Below are positions 1 through 12,227 of a stretch of 64,000 nucleotides of DNA, piece by piece. Each line of letters begins with the position of its first letter. Position 1 is the first letter of the stretch. The notes under the pieces are model-generated. The model searched no databases. It had not been told where the DNA came from and was given only the letters and a program-made list of their open reading frames with translations. The stretch is from Silene conica (taxonomy: Eukaryota > Streptophyta > Magnoliopsida > Caryophyllales > Caryophyllaceae), in the NCBI GenBank assembly GCA_029255685.2, contig CM055319.2, positions 38,574,530-38,638,529 on the forward strand, given 5' to 3'. A program made the translations under genes and the position numbers.

Positions 1-339
1 GAAAATCTTGTTTGCACCATGGGTTATGAAGCGTCTTTGCAAATTGGATTCCATTGCATAGATGAGTACGTTCTTTATCGCACCCGCTTCCATGACGAAG
101 TCGCTATGAGCGCGAACTTCGTTGGCTCTAGCTCCAGTTCCTGGGTGTGCCGGAATTGGCTCAGTTAAGTACTTGAGCTTTCCGTCAGCAATGGCAGCAT
201 TCCGTAGTGCTGCCTCCCAGTCAGAGAAGTTTGACCCGTCATTTCTCAGTCTAGTAGACTGATTCATGGAGTCCATGAAGGCTTTTAGCCAGGATTCACG
301 TGCTAGCTTAGCACTTGGCATTGGGTCTTCACCAGCCAT
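1..339 (-). CDS. Copia-1 gag, N-terminal 113 codons (partial)
   Basis: The minus-strand reading frame starts at the ATG at 339-337 and runs open to the window edge. It matches the first 113 residues of the Copia-2 polyprotein with a few substitutions, for example Tyr for Phe after KLK. Gag forms the virus-like particle that packages element RNA in the cytoplasm. The product continues left of the window, so intactness of the rest is unknown. The start codon is chosen by homology to Copia-2, where the same MAGEDPMPSAK start opens a full-length polyprotein. Confidence 0.85.
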   Translation of the reverse strand, partial: MAGEDPMPSAKLARESWLKAFMDSMNQSTRLRNDGSNFSDWEAALRNAAIADGKLKYLTEPIPAHPGTGARANEVRAHSDFVMEAGAIKNVLIYAMESNLQRRFITHGANKIF

Positions 340-1288
340 TAGTTATACAGCAGTTTAAATGATCGTGTTCTACACTGAAAAGAAGATAAAACAAAACCAT
401 ATAAGCAACTCATTGTTTTGATTTAAGTCTATTTTAAATAGAATTTAAACTCGTAGACTCATGCATTTATATAATTGATCTCCCTCAAGAATAATATAAA
501 CGATCCCAAGACTCAATTTCCGTATATTGATAAGCCCACAGCTTGGCTAATTCCACCGTTGGAAGTCTTGGTCGATAGATTTCCGTAAATCCTATCTATT
601 AGTCCATCTCAGTCGCTAGATATTATCGAGTGACCATGATGTTGAGATAAAATAAATCATTTGTTCCCACTTACCCGACGTAGAAGGGGTCATATTATGC
701 CTACCGACGAAGAAGGGATTCATGGGAGTCTGATTTATAAAGACTATTCTCAATTTTTGGTTATACGAGGAAGACCCCATCAACTTTTATTTATCCATTT
801 TAAGTGAACTAATATCTAGCATATGCGTGAATGAATGAAATAAAGTGATGGCTTTGCAATTGACATGTGACATCTGTATTGTCAGAGAAAACTAACGCGT
901 AACCTCTACATGAGTCAGTTTTCAGGCATGTTATAGGTGGTTTGGTTTTAGGCGGAATATTATGCAAGCTATTATAGATGAAAGCATAAAAAGAAATGCA
1001 ATAAACGTAAAAAAAAGTCCTAGTGTGGCCTATCCTACCAAAATAAACATAAAACAACTTGGAATCCACCGTTGGACCCTAGAAGCTTGTCTTGATGTTC
1101 CATCTTGGTCTTTGCAGCGGAAGTGAGCATCCGGTCTCCGTCTTTGGTCTTCACAAAATTACTAATTTAAATTACTAATATAACCCTATTTACATTCTAA
1201 TTTAAATACAAAAGTAATTACATGGCAAAAACCCAAAACGGAGATTCAAGATCTCAAAATTACAAGCAAGACTGTGTCCCATCATTAC
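340..1288 (-). other. Copia-1 leader, part 1 (between gag start and element A)
   Basis: Non-coding leader homologous to Copia-2 positions 47210-48540 minus the MITE. The unoccupied MITE site can be read at about 400-410. The 86-codon reading frame at 809-1069 is not conserved as protein and is judged chance. Confidence 0.7.
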
Positions 1289-1692
1289 TGTAACACCCCC
1301 ACTTACTTAAGGCCCGTACTAGGACTCCTCTGATAAATAAGGGTGTTACCATCTCGGTTTCCCGAGGCAGTAGATACAAAGGAAAGAAAAGCAATACTTT
1401 AATTAAAAGTTAAACCCCAAAACATGTTCTTACAACTATATCAAAACTGGCTTATGAAATGAAAGTACAACTCATGATAAACTGACTATGGTGATCTAGA
1501 CTCTAGTCTGGTCCGGATCCAAGCCCTCTCTTCCCATAGCTTCTCATATTCTCAGCCACCTGTCAATCTGCTCCCCAATAATTTGGTTCATCACAGGTGA
1601 TCACGAATACACAGGGTCAACCACGAGGTTGAGTAGAGGAAAAATAAATAAGCCAACAATATCATATATATATATATATATAGGGATTCAAT

Positions 1693-1878
1693 CATCCCTT
1701 CTCCGCACCGATTACAAGGCCAATAACTCCGCACCGCTCCCAAGGCCATTAACTCCGCACCGTTCCAACCCCAAATAAACTCCGCACCGATCCAACGCCA
1801 AATAAACTCCGCACCGATCCAACACCAAATAAACTGCGCACCGATCCAACACCAAATAAACTCCGCACCGATCACAAC
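1693..1878. repeat. Minisatellite in the A LTR, about 26-27 bp x 7
   Basis: Seven tandem copies of a unit built on ACTCCGCACCGATCCAACRC followed by CAAATA. The other LTR (about 7742-7888) has six, so a unit was gained or lost after insertion. The reading frame at 1591-1875 is this repeat read in one frame. Confidence 0.85.
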
Positions 1879-2314
1879 GTATCACAGAATGATATAAATG
1901 AATAACTCATATAACAATCATATTATAGCATAAGGTAAACAAGGAAATCACCAACCATTAACAGCTTGTTCAACACCAAATCACAGTAATTCCCCTACCT
2001 CAAATTGCAGGAGGACAAGTCAACCAAAAGCTTTCTAGAAGTGTTCCACGCGAAAACCGTCACCTAAACATGTATACGTAACGAATTAATAAACTTCCCG
2101 AACCCCCATAACTCAACTTACACTTACTATAAATAGTAACCTTCTATAAGTGGAAAGTTTCCCAAAGTGGAAACTTTCCCGAAATAGTAACTTCCTTAAA
2201 AAAAACACTTCCCGACTAGTAAACACTTCCAATTACCACTCTTAAATCAATTAACATCTTTATACATTAGTAATAACATTATCAAAATTTACTAAAATAA
2301 ACACTAGATAAAAT

Positions 2315-2345
<31 letters not shown>

Positions 2346-2650
2346 CATTATAATAATAATATTTGTAGTAAAATCCTATTACACCGCCACTAATACAAAC
2401 CAACCATGAACCTCGCGAAACGACACCAAGGCCCTACCTCCACGTACGCAACACCACCACCCCTGCCGGAAACCACCACACGCGGCTGCTTCACCACCGA
2501 CACCCAACAACCCCCTTTCGACTCCCGTTGATCAACACACAACCATAATTGTACACGCTTGAACGAGTTCATGCCGACGCTCCTAACAACCCAAACACCA
2601 CCCATAACCACCACCATCACAACCCCTGACATCTGACCCAGACAACCACC

Positions 2651-2695
2651 GTGGTACCACCGTGTCGACCTCCCCCGAGTCAACGGTGTTACCAC
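2651..2695. other. Conserved hairpin in the A LTR (copy 1)
   Basis: GTGGTACCACCGT (2651-2663) can pair with ACGGTGTTACCAC (2683-2695), twelve of thirteen positions, around a loop containing GACCTCCCC and AGTC. The equivalent in element B has a different but fully complementary stem and nearly the same loop. Confidence 0.7.
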
Positions 2696-3412
2696 CCAGT
2701 TCCCTTACTCGCAACCGACCCCAAGCACAAAACCCACTGCCTACACAACTCCGACCACCACGACCACCCTGACACCCAACCCTAGCATTCACCCTCACCC
2801 TAGTGACTAACCCTAACCCCCTCATGGTGACTCGACGATCCTAGCTACCATGACGGCGTAAAAACTCGCAACCGTTAAAACGAAAATAACGAAACGCGAA
2901 GCTCACCTTAACCCTGTCTCGGAAACGTCCCTGAAACTGCCTTGACTACCGTCGTGCCTCCCTCTCTCTGTCGTTCTCACGCAGCCGCCACAGGTTAAAA
3001 GGATGATAGTGTTGTTTAGGGTTTAGGGGTGGGGAAAACGTGCGGTTATTAGGAAGGAGAGTAGGGTTTGTTGTGGGTAAATGGGTCGAATACGATACAT
3101 GGTACTTGACCCGTCTACCATTCAACATACGATTAATTACTGATAATCAATCCCAAGTCGATGACTAAGTATAAAGCGTAAATATTATTATAGCTTAATC
3201 GATAAAACTTACAATCCCAAATAGCATACTACGATAATATTATAGAACTTATAATATTAGGTCTCGGGTTAACTTATAATATCAAAATCCGAGTCTTACA
3301 AAAATGTGAGGTATTACATATTCAATAAATTAATTATCGAATACTAATGTTCAAATACGAACAATACGTCAATTATAATAATAAATATCATAATAAAATA
3401 CGAGGTATTACA

Positions 3413-6400
3413 GTCTTCCCTCCTTGAAATGAACTTCGTCCCGAAGTTCACTATCCCATGGTCAACAACCTGGTCACTAGGCACGTAATGAACACAAAAG
3501 GGTGACATCACATAACGTCAGAATTAATAGAGGTACTTCAAAACAAGACATGTTACATTCTACTCTTGTTAAGAAAACTTTGTCCCCAAAGTTTAACGTT
3601 TAGCTAAGTAAAATGGTAATTCACGAACACAATAAAATGCATAACAGAAGTAGTCAAGATTATCAAGTATATGCAAACAATCACGACATACCACTTAGCC
3701 ATGTCATAACAACTAGCCATAACGTAAATCACCAAGATTTTACAATCCTATCCTCCTTAGAAACATGGTTACGTCCCCGTAACCCCATTATAAAATTCTA
3801 GCTCATTACTCTAACTCAGAAAAAAAAAAAAAAACTTTACTCCAAATAACCAAGTGTCGCATTCACATCGTCGAACCTAAGACCAAAGACAAGGGGTGAG
3901 TGAACTGGCGGAATGCACCGCAAAACAGTATCTTCATCTCAATATCGATTCCAAATTCATGTCAATATAACTCAATAACCATGATCACTCTCGACCATAA
4001 ACATATCTCGGCACAATATCCCCACAACTCAATAATAGTAATCAATCTCAATCTCCATCTTAATATCAGTATCAATATCGTCGAAAGTTCACAGGACCGT
4101 GCTCAACACTTAAAGTATGAACTTTAAGCTACTCACCCACAAGTTAAGGTAAAAAAGGACGGTTATAATTAAAAGGCAATCCAATTATCCACAATTCAAT
4201 ATATCAATCCCCTGTAAACCGTATACTCCAACTCGGTCATAAATAAGCAATATAAAGATTCTCAAATAGAAATAACTCGTGTTCATTCATAACATAACCA
4301 AACTGATATCAATATCCGTATATCGTAAAAGCCAATTACATCTGCATCCTAGCCAAATCTTACAATCCCGCGCAAATATTAATGAAATGATCATTAACAT
4401 TCAACATCAATGTCAACTATAAAATCGATTGCTTGGGTACCCCAAATCTATACTATCTATCTCATACCCTTTTATCCTCCCTATAGCCCAACCCAACTCT
4501 CAAAATGAAAGATCAAAAAGAGTGACTCATAACATATGGATACTACTATTTGTTCAATATTATTCACAATGTCAACTCCTCAATAATTACCAACATATTA
4601 TAGTCATCAGAGCATGTCAGCTTGAATAGATATTGAAGCACATAGACTCTGACCAATCAATTAAAATATATACTTATATCCTCGAACAATAATAAAATAA
4701 GAAGATTGGTAGGATCATGTTGCGCAGTAAGACAGAACCAGAGTAATTACCACTTGTATACCCTTGAAATTTTGACTCAACTTAACATATTTCTCAATGT
4801 AGACACTCAGCAAACTCGTAGTTCGTAATTGGCAAAGTACAAAATTTCATGATCATAATCATATTATAGAAGCAGAATCATACCTTAGAAAAGTCATAGG
4901 CAAAATTAATTAACGTAATTAAACATGGAGCATTGACATATTTCACAAGATATACTCCAATCATAGACCAACAAAACTTTTTAGCATTCCTAATATCAAC
5001 AATTTAAAATCACTTAGGTATATTTCTCATCCACTCACCTCGCATCATTTATCATGACACTATTAAGGCCTGTGACTTGCAAAATTAAGAGGTTTATATC
5101 ATGCGCAGTAACTAAATATCCGTGCAGGATTTCATCAAAACGTAGCTACAGAATTCCTCATATTGCAAACAATTAACATACTTATCAAAACATCAACTTT
5201 GTCAAGGATCACCATTTTGAAAACCTTTGGAAAACTTTTGAAACGTTGATGTGGTAGTTTGTGACAATTATAAACACAATCAAAGGGCTATTTTGCAAAC
5301 TACAGATCGGACTTAAAACTATACGGAGACATTCTGACTCTTCTTTACTAAAACGTTGTTCTCGTAAATTGTAGCTCATGAATCATGAAGATTTAATGCT
5401 AAAAGTAAACGAATTCACAACATTGGTACTTCCATAAATCTAATGCCAACTAATTAATAACTCGATACATCGTGATCAGATTTTGAACATAGAAATATGC
5501 AATTCGCTTTATGGCGTAACAAAATACATGAAGTCATGGAGCTATTATATCAGGGAACTAGGCAAAGGTGTACCATCAATATATATAAAAAGCATCATTA
5601 GGATTCACATTGTTCGAATAATCACCATTAATTACAACAATCGGATTGATATGTCATGCTAATACGTTTACCAGTTAAATTTCATCCTACTACTTGTCAA
5701 GACTCTTCTCTTATAAACATGATTTTAACATCACAATTGAACATCACATCATTATCTTGAGGTCGTATCCCTAGAAAGTGAGAACGTCTGTGTGATGAAA
5801 CTATTTTATATAAAACTCGACGAATAAGCAATGTTATGTTATCCTATAATAAGGTTTGTATTCATATCATATGCCTACTATACATGTTACCAAAGCCATA
5901 TCAGAATATTACGTGGTCACATCACATGATTCATAATTGGTTAAACTTTTATATGGAACTCACATATCCTACAATTTCAACAATCCAACATCATGCAACA
6001 ACTTTCAAAAATCACAATTAAATAACCGCTTAGCTATTTTAGGATAGGAAATAAAATGAATTAAATAATCATAAGAAAAAGAATCAAATGCATATCGCAA
6101 GGGAATTATTTATAACGTTTTTTGCAACTCATTTGGTCTGAACAAAAAAAAAAAGTTACAGCAATTCGGCAGAAAATAGGACAACTTGCAAAAATCAACA
6201 TTAAATAACAACTCGTTAAGATTTTACGTGGCCTATCATTTTGAAAACATGAACGAATAATCAAAACAGTGGAGGTGAAATTATGCATAAACAATAAACA
6301 CGTTTTAAATGATTTATTTTTCAAAAACATGGGTCAAAACAGAATTGTACAGGAACAATTTGACCACTGTCGACTAAAATATTTATTTCTCTTAAAATAT

Positions 6401-7336
6401 AACTTCTATTAACATGAAACCAAAACATTGGAAAGCTAACTCAGAAGGTTATCATACATCAAAAATTTTATACTCATATATGAAATATATTTAAAATGAC
6501 AGCCCGTACAATCAAGGTAACATTCTGAAAATTTATTAAAGTTTGTGGTTCTTTTACAACTTCACATTACTACATCGAAACTCAACCATTTTTCTTCCGA
6601 CACATGTTGACATAACATGTGAAGCACAGACACCCCCATATTAACACGTATTCATCATTCAACTGTAACTGTCGTCTAGAACACGACAAAATTTTCGAAA
6701 CCGGAAGTGGAATCAACTAGATAACTCAATATTTATACATGTATATAAAATTGTATCACAGAACTATATGTCACTCATGGCTTGGGGAAACACATTCCGC
6801 ATATCACTAGACATGGATCACTAATATACATGAACCTGATCGTTCCTATCCAAATACCAACAATATATTACGTACTTACGATAATCATTTAATAACCAGG
6901 TACTCACATGGACATTTCAAACACTACTATCATATGATTACTTTACTCTTAACTACTGCTCAACAAATATATATCCACACTCTTGAAATTTCACTTCAAT
7001 CATCCAGCTCGATTCACATTTCAATATAGTCACAATCTTTCAACAAGAGCATTACTCACAGTTTCACGTATCACTTACCTCATTCTTCTCCTGGAAAAAG
7101 TTAGTACAATATAACCAGGTCACTATATAGTCTACCCCATTTTCAATCACTCTCATTGGGTTCCCGAGACAGAACCGAAAGGGCCCATGGTTTGGTGTGA
7201 GGGGACCCCTAACTCATCCCGTTCCTTTTTGGGGCTCCGGTCAGTTTCATCTCGGGGTTCATTTTATTAGACTCTTCCTACGTTCATTATTATTCTTTTG
7301 GTTTAGGCCTGAGGATCGTTCGCTCTGATACCACTT
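3413..7336 (-). other. Element A internal region, non-coding
   Basis: 3.9 kb of AT-rich DNA between the LTRs with no gag, protease, RT or integrase motif in any frame that I can see. Blocks of it are clearly shared with element B (40301-41317 and 50402-53423) and, near the PBS, with remnant D (30878-31860). It starts next to the PPT with a GTCTTCCCTCCTT-type tract followed by a segment rich in CCCGAAGTTC. Confidence 0.85.
7322..7333 (-). promoter_or_regulatory. Primer-binding site of element A
   Basis: Reads TGGTATCAGAGC on the minus strand, three bases inside the 5' LTR (7337-9423). This matches the 3' end of plant initiator methionine tRNA and fixes the element's sense strand as minus. Confidence 0.9.
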
Positions 7337-9423
7337 TGTAACACCCCCACTTACTTAAGGGCATGTACTAGGACTCCTCTGATAAATAAGGGTGTTACCA
7401 TCTCGGTTTCCCGAGGCAGTAGATACAAAGGAAAGAAAAACAGTACTTTAATTAAAAGTTAAACTCCAAAACATGTTCTTACAACTAAATCAAAACTGGC
7501 TTAAGAAATGAAAGTACAACTCATGATAAATTGACTATGGTGATCTAGACTCTAGTCTGGTCCGGATCCAAGCCCTCTCTTCCCATAGCTTCCCATATTC
7601 TCAGCCACCTGTCAATCTGCTCCCCAATAATTTGGTTCATCACAGGTGATCACGAATACACAGGGTCAACCACGAGGTTGAGTAGAGGAAAAATAAATAA
7701 CCCAACAATATCATATATATATAGGGATTAAATCATCCCTTCTCCGCACCGATCACAAGGCCAATAACTCTGCACCGCTCCCAAGGCCATTAACACCGCA
7801 CCGTTCCAACGCCAAATAAACTCCGCACCTATCCAACGCCAAATAAACTGCGCACCGATCCAACACCAAATAAACTCCGCACCGATCACAACGTATCACA
7901 GAATGATATAAATGAATAACTCATATAACAATCATATTATAGCATAAGGTAAACAAGGAAATCACCAACCATTAACAACATGTTCAACACCAAATCACAG
8001 TAATTCCCCTACCTCAAATTGCAGGAGGACAAGTCAACCAAAAGCTTTCTATAAGTGTTCCACGCGAAAACCGTCACCTAAACATATATACGTAACGAAT
8101 TAATAAACTTCCCGAACCCCCATAACTCAACTTACACTTACTATAAATAGTAACCTTCTATAAGTGGAAAGTTTCCCAAATTGGAAACTTTCCCGAAGTA
8201 GTAACTTCTTTAAAAAAAACACTTCCCGACTAGTAAACACTTCCAATTACCACTCTTAAATCAATTAACATCTTTATACATTAGTAATACCATTATCAAA
8301 ATTTACTAAAATAAACACTAGATAAAATATTAATAATAATAATAATAATAATAATACATTATAATAATAATATTTGTAGTAAAATCCTATTACACCGCTA
8401 CTAATACAAACCAACCATGAACTTCGCGAAACGACACCAAGCCCCTACCCCCACGTACGCAACACCACCGCCCCTGCCGGAAACCACCACACACGGCTGC
8501 TTCACCACCGACACCCAACAACCCCCTTTCGACTCCCGTTGATCAACACACAACCATAATTGTAAACGCTTGAACGAGTTCATGCCGACGCTCCTAACAA
8601 CCCAAACACCACCCATAACCACCACCATCACAACCCCTGACATCTGACCCAGACAACCACCGTGGTACCACCGTGTCGACCTCCCCCGAGTCAACGGTGT
8701 TACCACCCAGTTCCCTTACTCGCAACCGACCCCAAGCACAAAGCCCACTGCCTACACAACTCCGACCACCACGACCACCCTGACACCCAACCCTAGCATT
8801 CAGCCTCACCCTAGTGACTAACCCTAACCCCCTCATGGTGACTCGACGACCCTAGCTACCATGACGGCGTAAAAACTCGCAACCGTTAAAACGAAAATAA
8901 CGAAACGCGAAGCTCACCTTAACCTTGTCTCGGAAACGTCCCTGATACTGCCTTGACTACCGTCGTGCCTCCCTCTCTCTGTCGTTCTCACGCAGACGCC
9001 ACAGGTTAAAAGGATGATAGTGTTGTTTAGGGTTTAGGGGTGTGGAAAACGTGCGGTTATTAGGAAGGAGAGTGGGGTTTGTTGTGGGTAAATGGGTCGA
9101 ATACGATACATGGTACTTGACCCGTCTACCATTCAACATACGTTTAATTACTGATAATCAATCCCAAGTCGATGACTAAGTATAAAGCATAAAATTTATT
9201 ATAGCTTAATCGATAAAACTTACAATCCCAAATAGTATACTACGATAATATTATAAAACTTATAATATTAGGTCTCGGGTTAACTTATAATATCAAAATC
9301 CGAGTCTTACAAAAATGTGAGGTATTACATATTCAATAAATTAATTATCGAATACTAATGTTCAAATACGAACAATACGTCAATTATAATAATAAATATC
9401 ATAATAAAATACGAGGTATTACA
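7337..9423 (-). repeat. Element A 5' LTR
   Basis: 2087-bp partner of 1289-3412. It carries the same minisatellite (six units, about 7742-7888), TAA run and C-rich island. The hairpin arms are 8662-8674 and 8694-8706, identical to those of copy 1. Reading frames inside it (8401-8706, 8594-8836) recur in the other LTR only because the LTRs are copies. Confidence 0.92.
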
Positions 9424-9428
9424 ATTAC

Positions 9429-9631
9429 GGTGACACAATCTTCTAAGGCCACACTAAGTTACAACCGTTTGCAAAAATTAAATACGTTATTGAAAGCATT
9501 CAAGGCATTCACAAGACGATAAATAAAATGCATCAACTAAAATTAGAATTCATTCATGACATAATACTGTTATTATGATTAACAAATTTTACCTAACCAC
9601 CATTACGGGATTAAAATTATGTGATTATATC
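9429..9631 (-). other. Copia-1 leader, part 2
   Basis: Continues the leader interrupted by element A. It aligns with about 48541-48740 of Copia-2. No coding capacity. Confidence 0.75.
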
Positions 9632-10186
9632 TGTAACAACCCGACCCGCCACCGTCGTAACACAACCCCAATAAGATGGGATGTGTACCTTTGGGCCAAA
9701 GACTTGTCCTCACTTAAGCCCAAAAGCACAAGGCCTTGTTACTAAGTGGTGGGTGTAAGCTATTATAAACATATCACAAGCCTCACATTCTACCGATATG
9801 GGACAACTTTCCTCTCACACTCTTGGGGTGTTACAAACTCCCCCACTTAAAGAACACAACGTCCTCGTTGTGCCTCAAACTTGACCACAACCAGGGCCAG
9901 AATCCTCCCCCGCTAGGTGTGTGACCCGGGTACTCCCGACCACAGGCTCACCACACGGTCGCAGGGTCGCTCTGATACCATTTGTAACAACCCGACCCGC
10001 CACCGTCGTAACACAACCCCAATAAGATGGGATGTGTACCTTTGGGCCAAATACTTGTCCTCACTTAAGCCCAAAAGCACAAGGCCTTGTTACTAAGTGG
10101 TGGGTGTAAGCTATTATAAACATATCACAAGCCTCACATTCTACCGATATGGGACAACTTTCCTCTCACACTCTTGGGGTGTTACA
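9632..10186 (-). mobile_element. TRIM retrotransposon, complete (copy 1)
   Basis: 555 bp flanked by the duplication ATATC (9627-9631 and 10187-10191). Two 204-bp LTRs (9632-9835 and 9983-10186) start TGTAACAACCCG and end GGTGTTACA; I see one mismatch between them. The interior of 147 bp has a PPT (CTCCCCCACTT on plus, next to the left LTR) and a PBS (TGGTATCAGAGC on minus, beside the right LTR), so the sense strand is minus. No coding capacity, as expected for a terminal-repeat retrotransposon in miniature. Confidence 0.93.
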
Positions 10187-10383
10187 ATATCGTTTTAACC
10201 ACTTTAATTTTAACAAGTTTATAATCAATTATCTTAAAACGTTTTAAAATAATATGTATCAAACGAGAGTGAACCGTTTCACAAAAATAATATACTATTT
10301 CCGTATACAGCATATTACTTTTGGCCAAGGGAAAATAAAACAAGTTATTTTCGAAAAATAAAACACGACTGTTACAGGGAAGT

Positions 10384-10741
10384 GGTCGACTGACCTCAAC
10401 ATGGGGTCGACCGACCTACTGACAAAAAAAAAAATTCCTGTATCAGCAGAGAGGCCTACCGACCCAATAAACAGGTCGACCGACCACAAAATACCAAGAC
10501 AAGATTATGAAAACGCGAAATTGCTGTACTTTCAATCAAAACAAGTTTTAACCTTTGATTCAAAACGCGTAAATCAAAATAAACAACAATTAGGGTTCAC
10601 ATATTGTCAAGAATATCGATTAATTAACAATATGTAAACAGGAATCGAAAACAAGATCGATTAAACAAAAGAGAAACTGCCGAAAAACAGAAACCCTACG
10701 CGGGTGTTGGTCGACCGACCAAAATAATGGGTCGACCGACC
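10384..10741. repeat. Palindrome cassette GGTCGACCGACC in the Copia-1 leader, 4+2 copies
   Basis: Units at 10384-10395, 10405-10416, 10453-10464 (diverged) and 10474-10485, then two at 10709-10720 and 10730-10741. Each contains the self-complementary core GTCGAC or a variant. The first four and last two bracket about 220 bp of ordinary leader. Copia-2 has six palindromes at the matching places, but of a different sequence. They lie between PBS and gag, so they are in the genomic RNA. Confidence 0.85.
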
Positions 10742-10820
10742 CACACGCCGGCATAAATCGATTTTCAAAATTTTTAATCAAAACTTATGAAAAACACAAA
10801 AGTAAAATCTCGTGGCCTTG

Positions 10821-10832
10821 TCTCTGATACCA
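10821..10832 (-). promoter_or_regulatory. Primer-binding site of Copia-1
   Basis: Reads TGGTATCAGAGA on minus, two bases from the LTR at 10835. One base differs from the Copia-2 site. Confidence 0.8.
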
Positions 10833-10834
10833 CT

Positions 10835-11833
10835 TGTGGGGAATAAAGCATGTATTCGCCCTAAACTTGAAGGATTATAACGAATTTTACAGTTGTGATT
10901 ATTGTCATAAGATAATTAAAAACATGAAAAGGAATACAACCTTGGGTCCTTGCTTGAATAGGCCTAAGAACGAATTAAAGTAAATTCCCTCCTATAACTT
11001 GCACCCAAGACTTGAATGAGATGTTGTCGCGTGTGCTAGAAATACTCTCCAATTGCCTTGCAATATGGGGAGAGCTTTTGTGAGGTTTTAGATGTGAGAT
11101 CTGAGTTTTGGGAAAATAATGTTCTCAAAACCCTAATTCTTGAGATTGTGATTACCAGTTGAACAAGAGTTACCTGACAAAAGGAGAGGACTCTCCTTAT
11201 GTAGTACTGGTGGGTCGGCCGAACAGGTTGAGGTGAGAGTGGGCTTTTCCCACTCTTACCTTATTCCTTTGCGTGATTCGACCCGATTAGCTAAATATTA
11301 TTCGCGGGTTTTATTTATAAATCGTACACGTGTTATCAGATATTAATGCAGTCGATACATTAATAATGGTCTGATAAAATTACGATATTGTATAATCACC
11401 CAAATTAATATAACTGTTTATATTAATACGCGAATACAATATTTAATTAACTATAACCGTTTATAATTAATTTACGAATTAATCATGTAATCCGTATTAG
11501 CTAAAATTATTTAATCTGTATTAAATAATAATCTCAACATCTTATTGACTAATTTAATAGTCAATACCTCTGACTAACTGTTTAGTCGTATCCGGCATAA
11601 ATGTGACTGTATTTTCATACCTTCACATCTCTCAAACGTGTCCTATAGGTGTGACGTATAGGGACCAGTTGATCACCGCCATCCGTATGACAATAACGTC
11701 AAACTTATCTAGCAAGCCAACCGTTATTGATAAACGTGGATCAACTGATAATAATACTGAAGTATGCCCTTGTGATCCTTTAAGAGATTTAGTAAGTCAT
11801 TGTACTTAATTGTCAAGGTCACCAGCCCCAACA
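10835..11833 (-). repeat. Copia-1 5' LTR
   Basis: 999 bp, TGTGGGGAATAAAGC to CAGCCCCAACA on plus. It matches the Copia-2 LTR closely but lacks the outer 74 bp present there. It contains the same run of short palindromes (about 11410-11600). Small reading frames inside it are not conserved. Confidence 0.88.
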
Positions 11834-12227
11834 AACTTATGTACAATTCCGGGTGAATTTCAACATGAGAAACCAAGACATCTCTCTCGATGAATTGCAC
11901 AATATGATCGTGCAAGCTGAAAGGGATATGGGCCTAAATGTTAGCGCCCCTAAGGATGTGCTCAACATTGATGTTAAGAGCAAAGGAAAGTTCAAGAGGA
12001 AGGGTAAGGCAAAGGGGAAGCAACCTTCCAAAGATTCAAAGAAAGTGTCTTCTGAGGCAAGCACCTCCAATTCCAAGAAGAACCCTCATCTGGGAGCTAA
12101 GTGCTTTTATTGCAATGGCAAAGGACATTGGAAGAGGAACTGTTCCAAGTATCTCAGCGATCTCAAGGCTGGGAAAATTCTTCCAGTTGGTATGATAACT
12201 ATCCCAATTTATGTTAATCTCAACTAA
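11834..12227 (+). CDS. Element H gag, C-terminal part (zinc knuckle)
   Basis: An open frame enters from the Copia-1 junction and stops at 12225-12227, about 130 codons. It shows the gag tail typical of Ty1/copia: a helix-rich stretch (DELHNMIVQAERDM), a lysine-rich linker and a CCHC knuckle, CFYCNGKGHWKRNC. A stop follows KAGKILPVGM, where autonomous relatives continue into the protease. There is no DTG motif downstream. The true start lies outside the window and the first codons are cut by the Copia-1 insertion, so this copy is broken. Confidence 0.82.

Larger units (their letters stand above)
1289..3412 (-). repeat. Element A 3' LTR (sense is minus)
   Basis: 2124-bp LTR paired with 7337-9423; by eye they differ at scattered bases and in repeat-unit number. 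It holds a TA microsatellite (about 1663-1681), a 26-27 bp minisatellite, an AAT/TAA run (about 2318-2345), a C-rich island (about 2385-2830) and a conserved hairpin at 2651-2695. Confidence 0.92.
1289..9423 (-). mobile_element. Element A: non-coding (LARD-like) LTR retrotransposon, complete
   Basis: The element starts TGTAACACCCCC and ends GGTATTACA. It is flanked by the 5-bp duplication ATTAC (1284-1288 and 9424-9428), and removing it restores the Copia-1 leader. LTRs are 1289-3412 and 7337-9423. The primer-binding site at 7322-7333 reads TGGTATCAGAGC on the minus strand, the usual initiator-Met tRNA match. The polypurine tract faces the other LTR from 3413 on. About 3.9 kb of internal DNA has no reading frame over 75 codons on either strand, so it must rely on another element's proteins. 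Long LTRs and a non-coding interior match the LARD class; the autonomous partner is not identified. Confidence 0.92.
1..11833 (-). mobile_element. Copia-1: old Ty1/copia element, nested and truncated by the window edge
   Basis: Element pieces at 1-1288, 9429-9631 and 10192-11833 align in order with the start of gag, the long leader and the 5' LTR of the intact Copia-2 at 41318-50396. The gaps are exactly the inserted element A (1289-9423) and a TRIM (9632-10186), each with its own target duplication. The element reads on the minus strand; its pol and 3' LTR lie left of the window. Its outer right edge at 11833 abuts the gag of element H, so Copia-1 inserted into H. The partner target duplication is outside the window and cannot be checked. 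Copia-1 lacks the MITE found in the Copia-2 leader. Confidence 0.88.

Noticed and set aside
2390-2825. Conserved 80-101 codon frames in both A LTRs (also 8401-8836)
   Set aside because: They recur because LTRs are copies; the composition is a C-rich island, no domain is recognisable, and the matching B LTR does not keep the frame.
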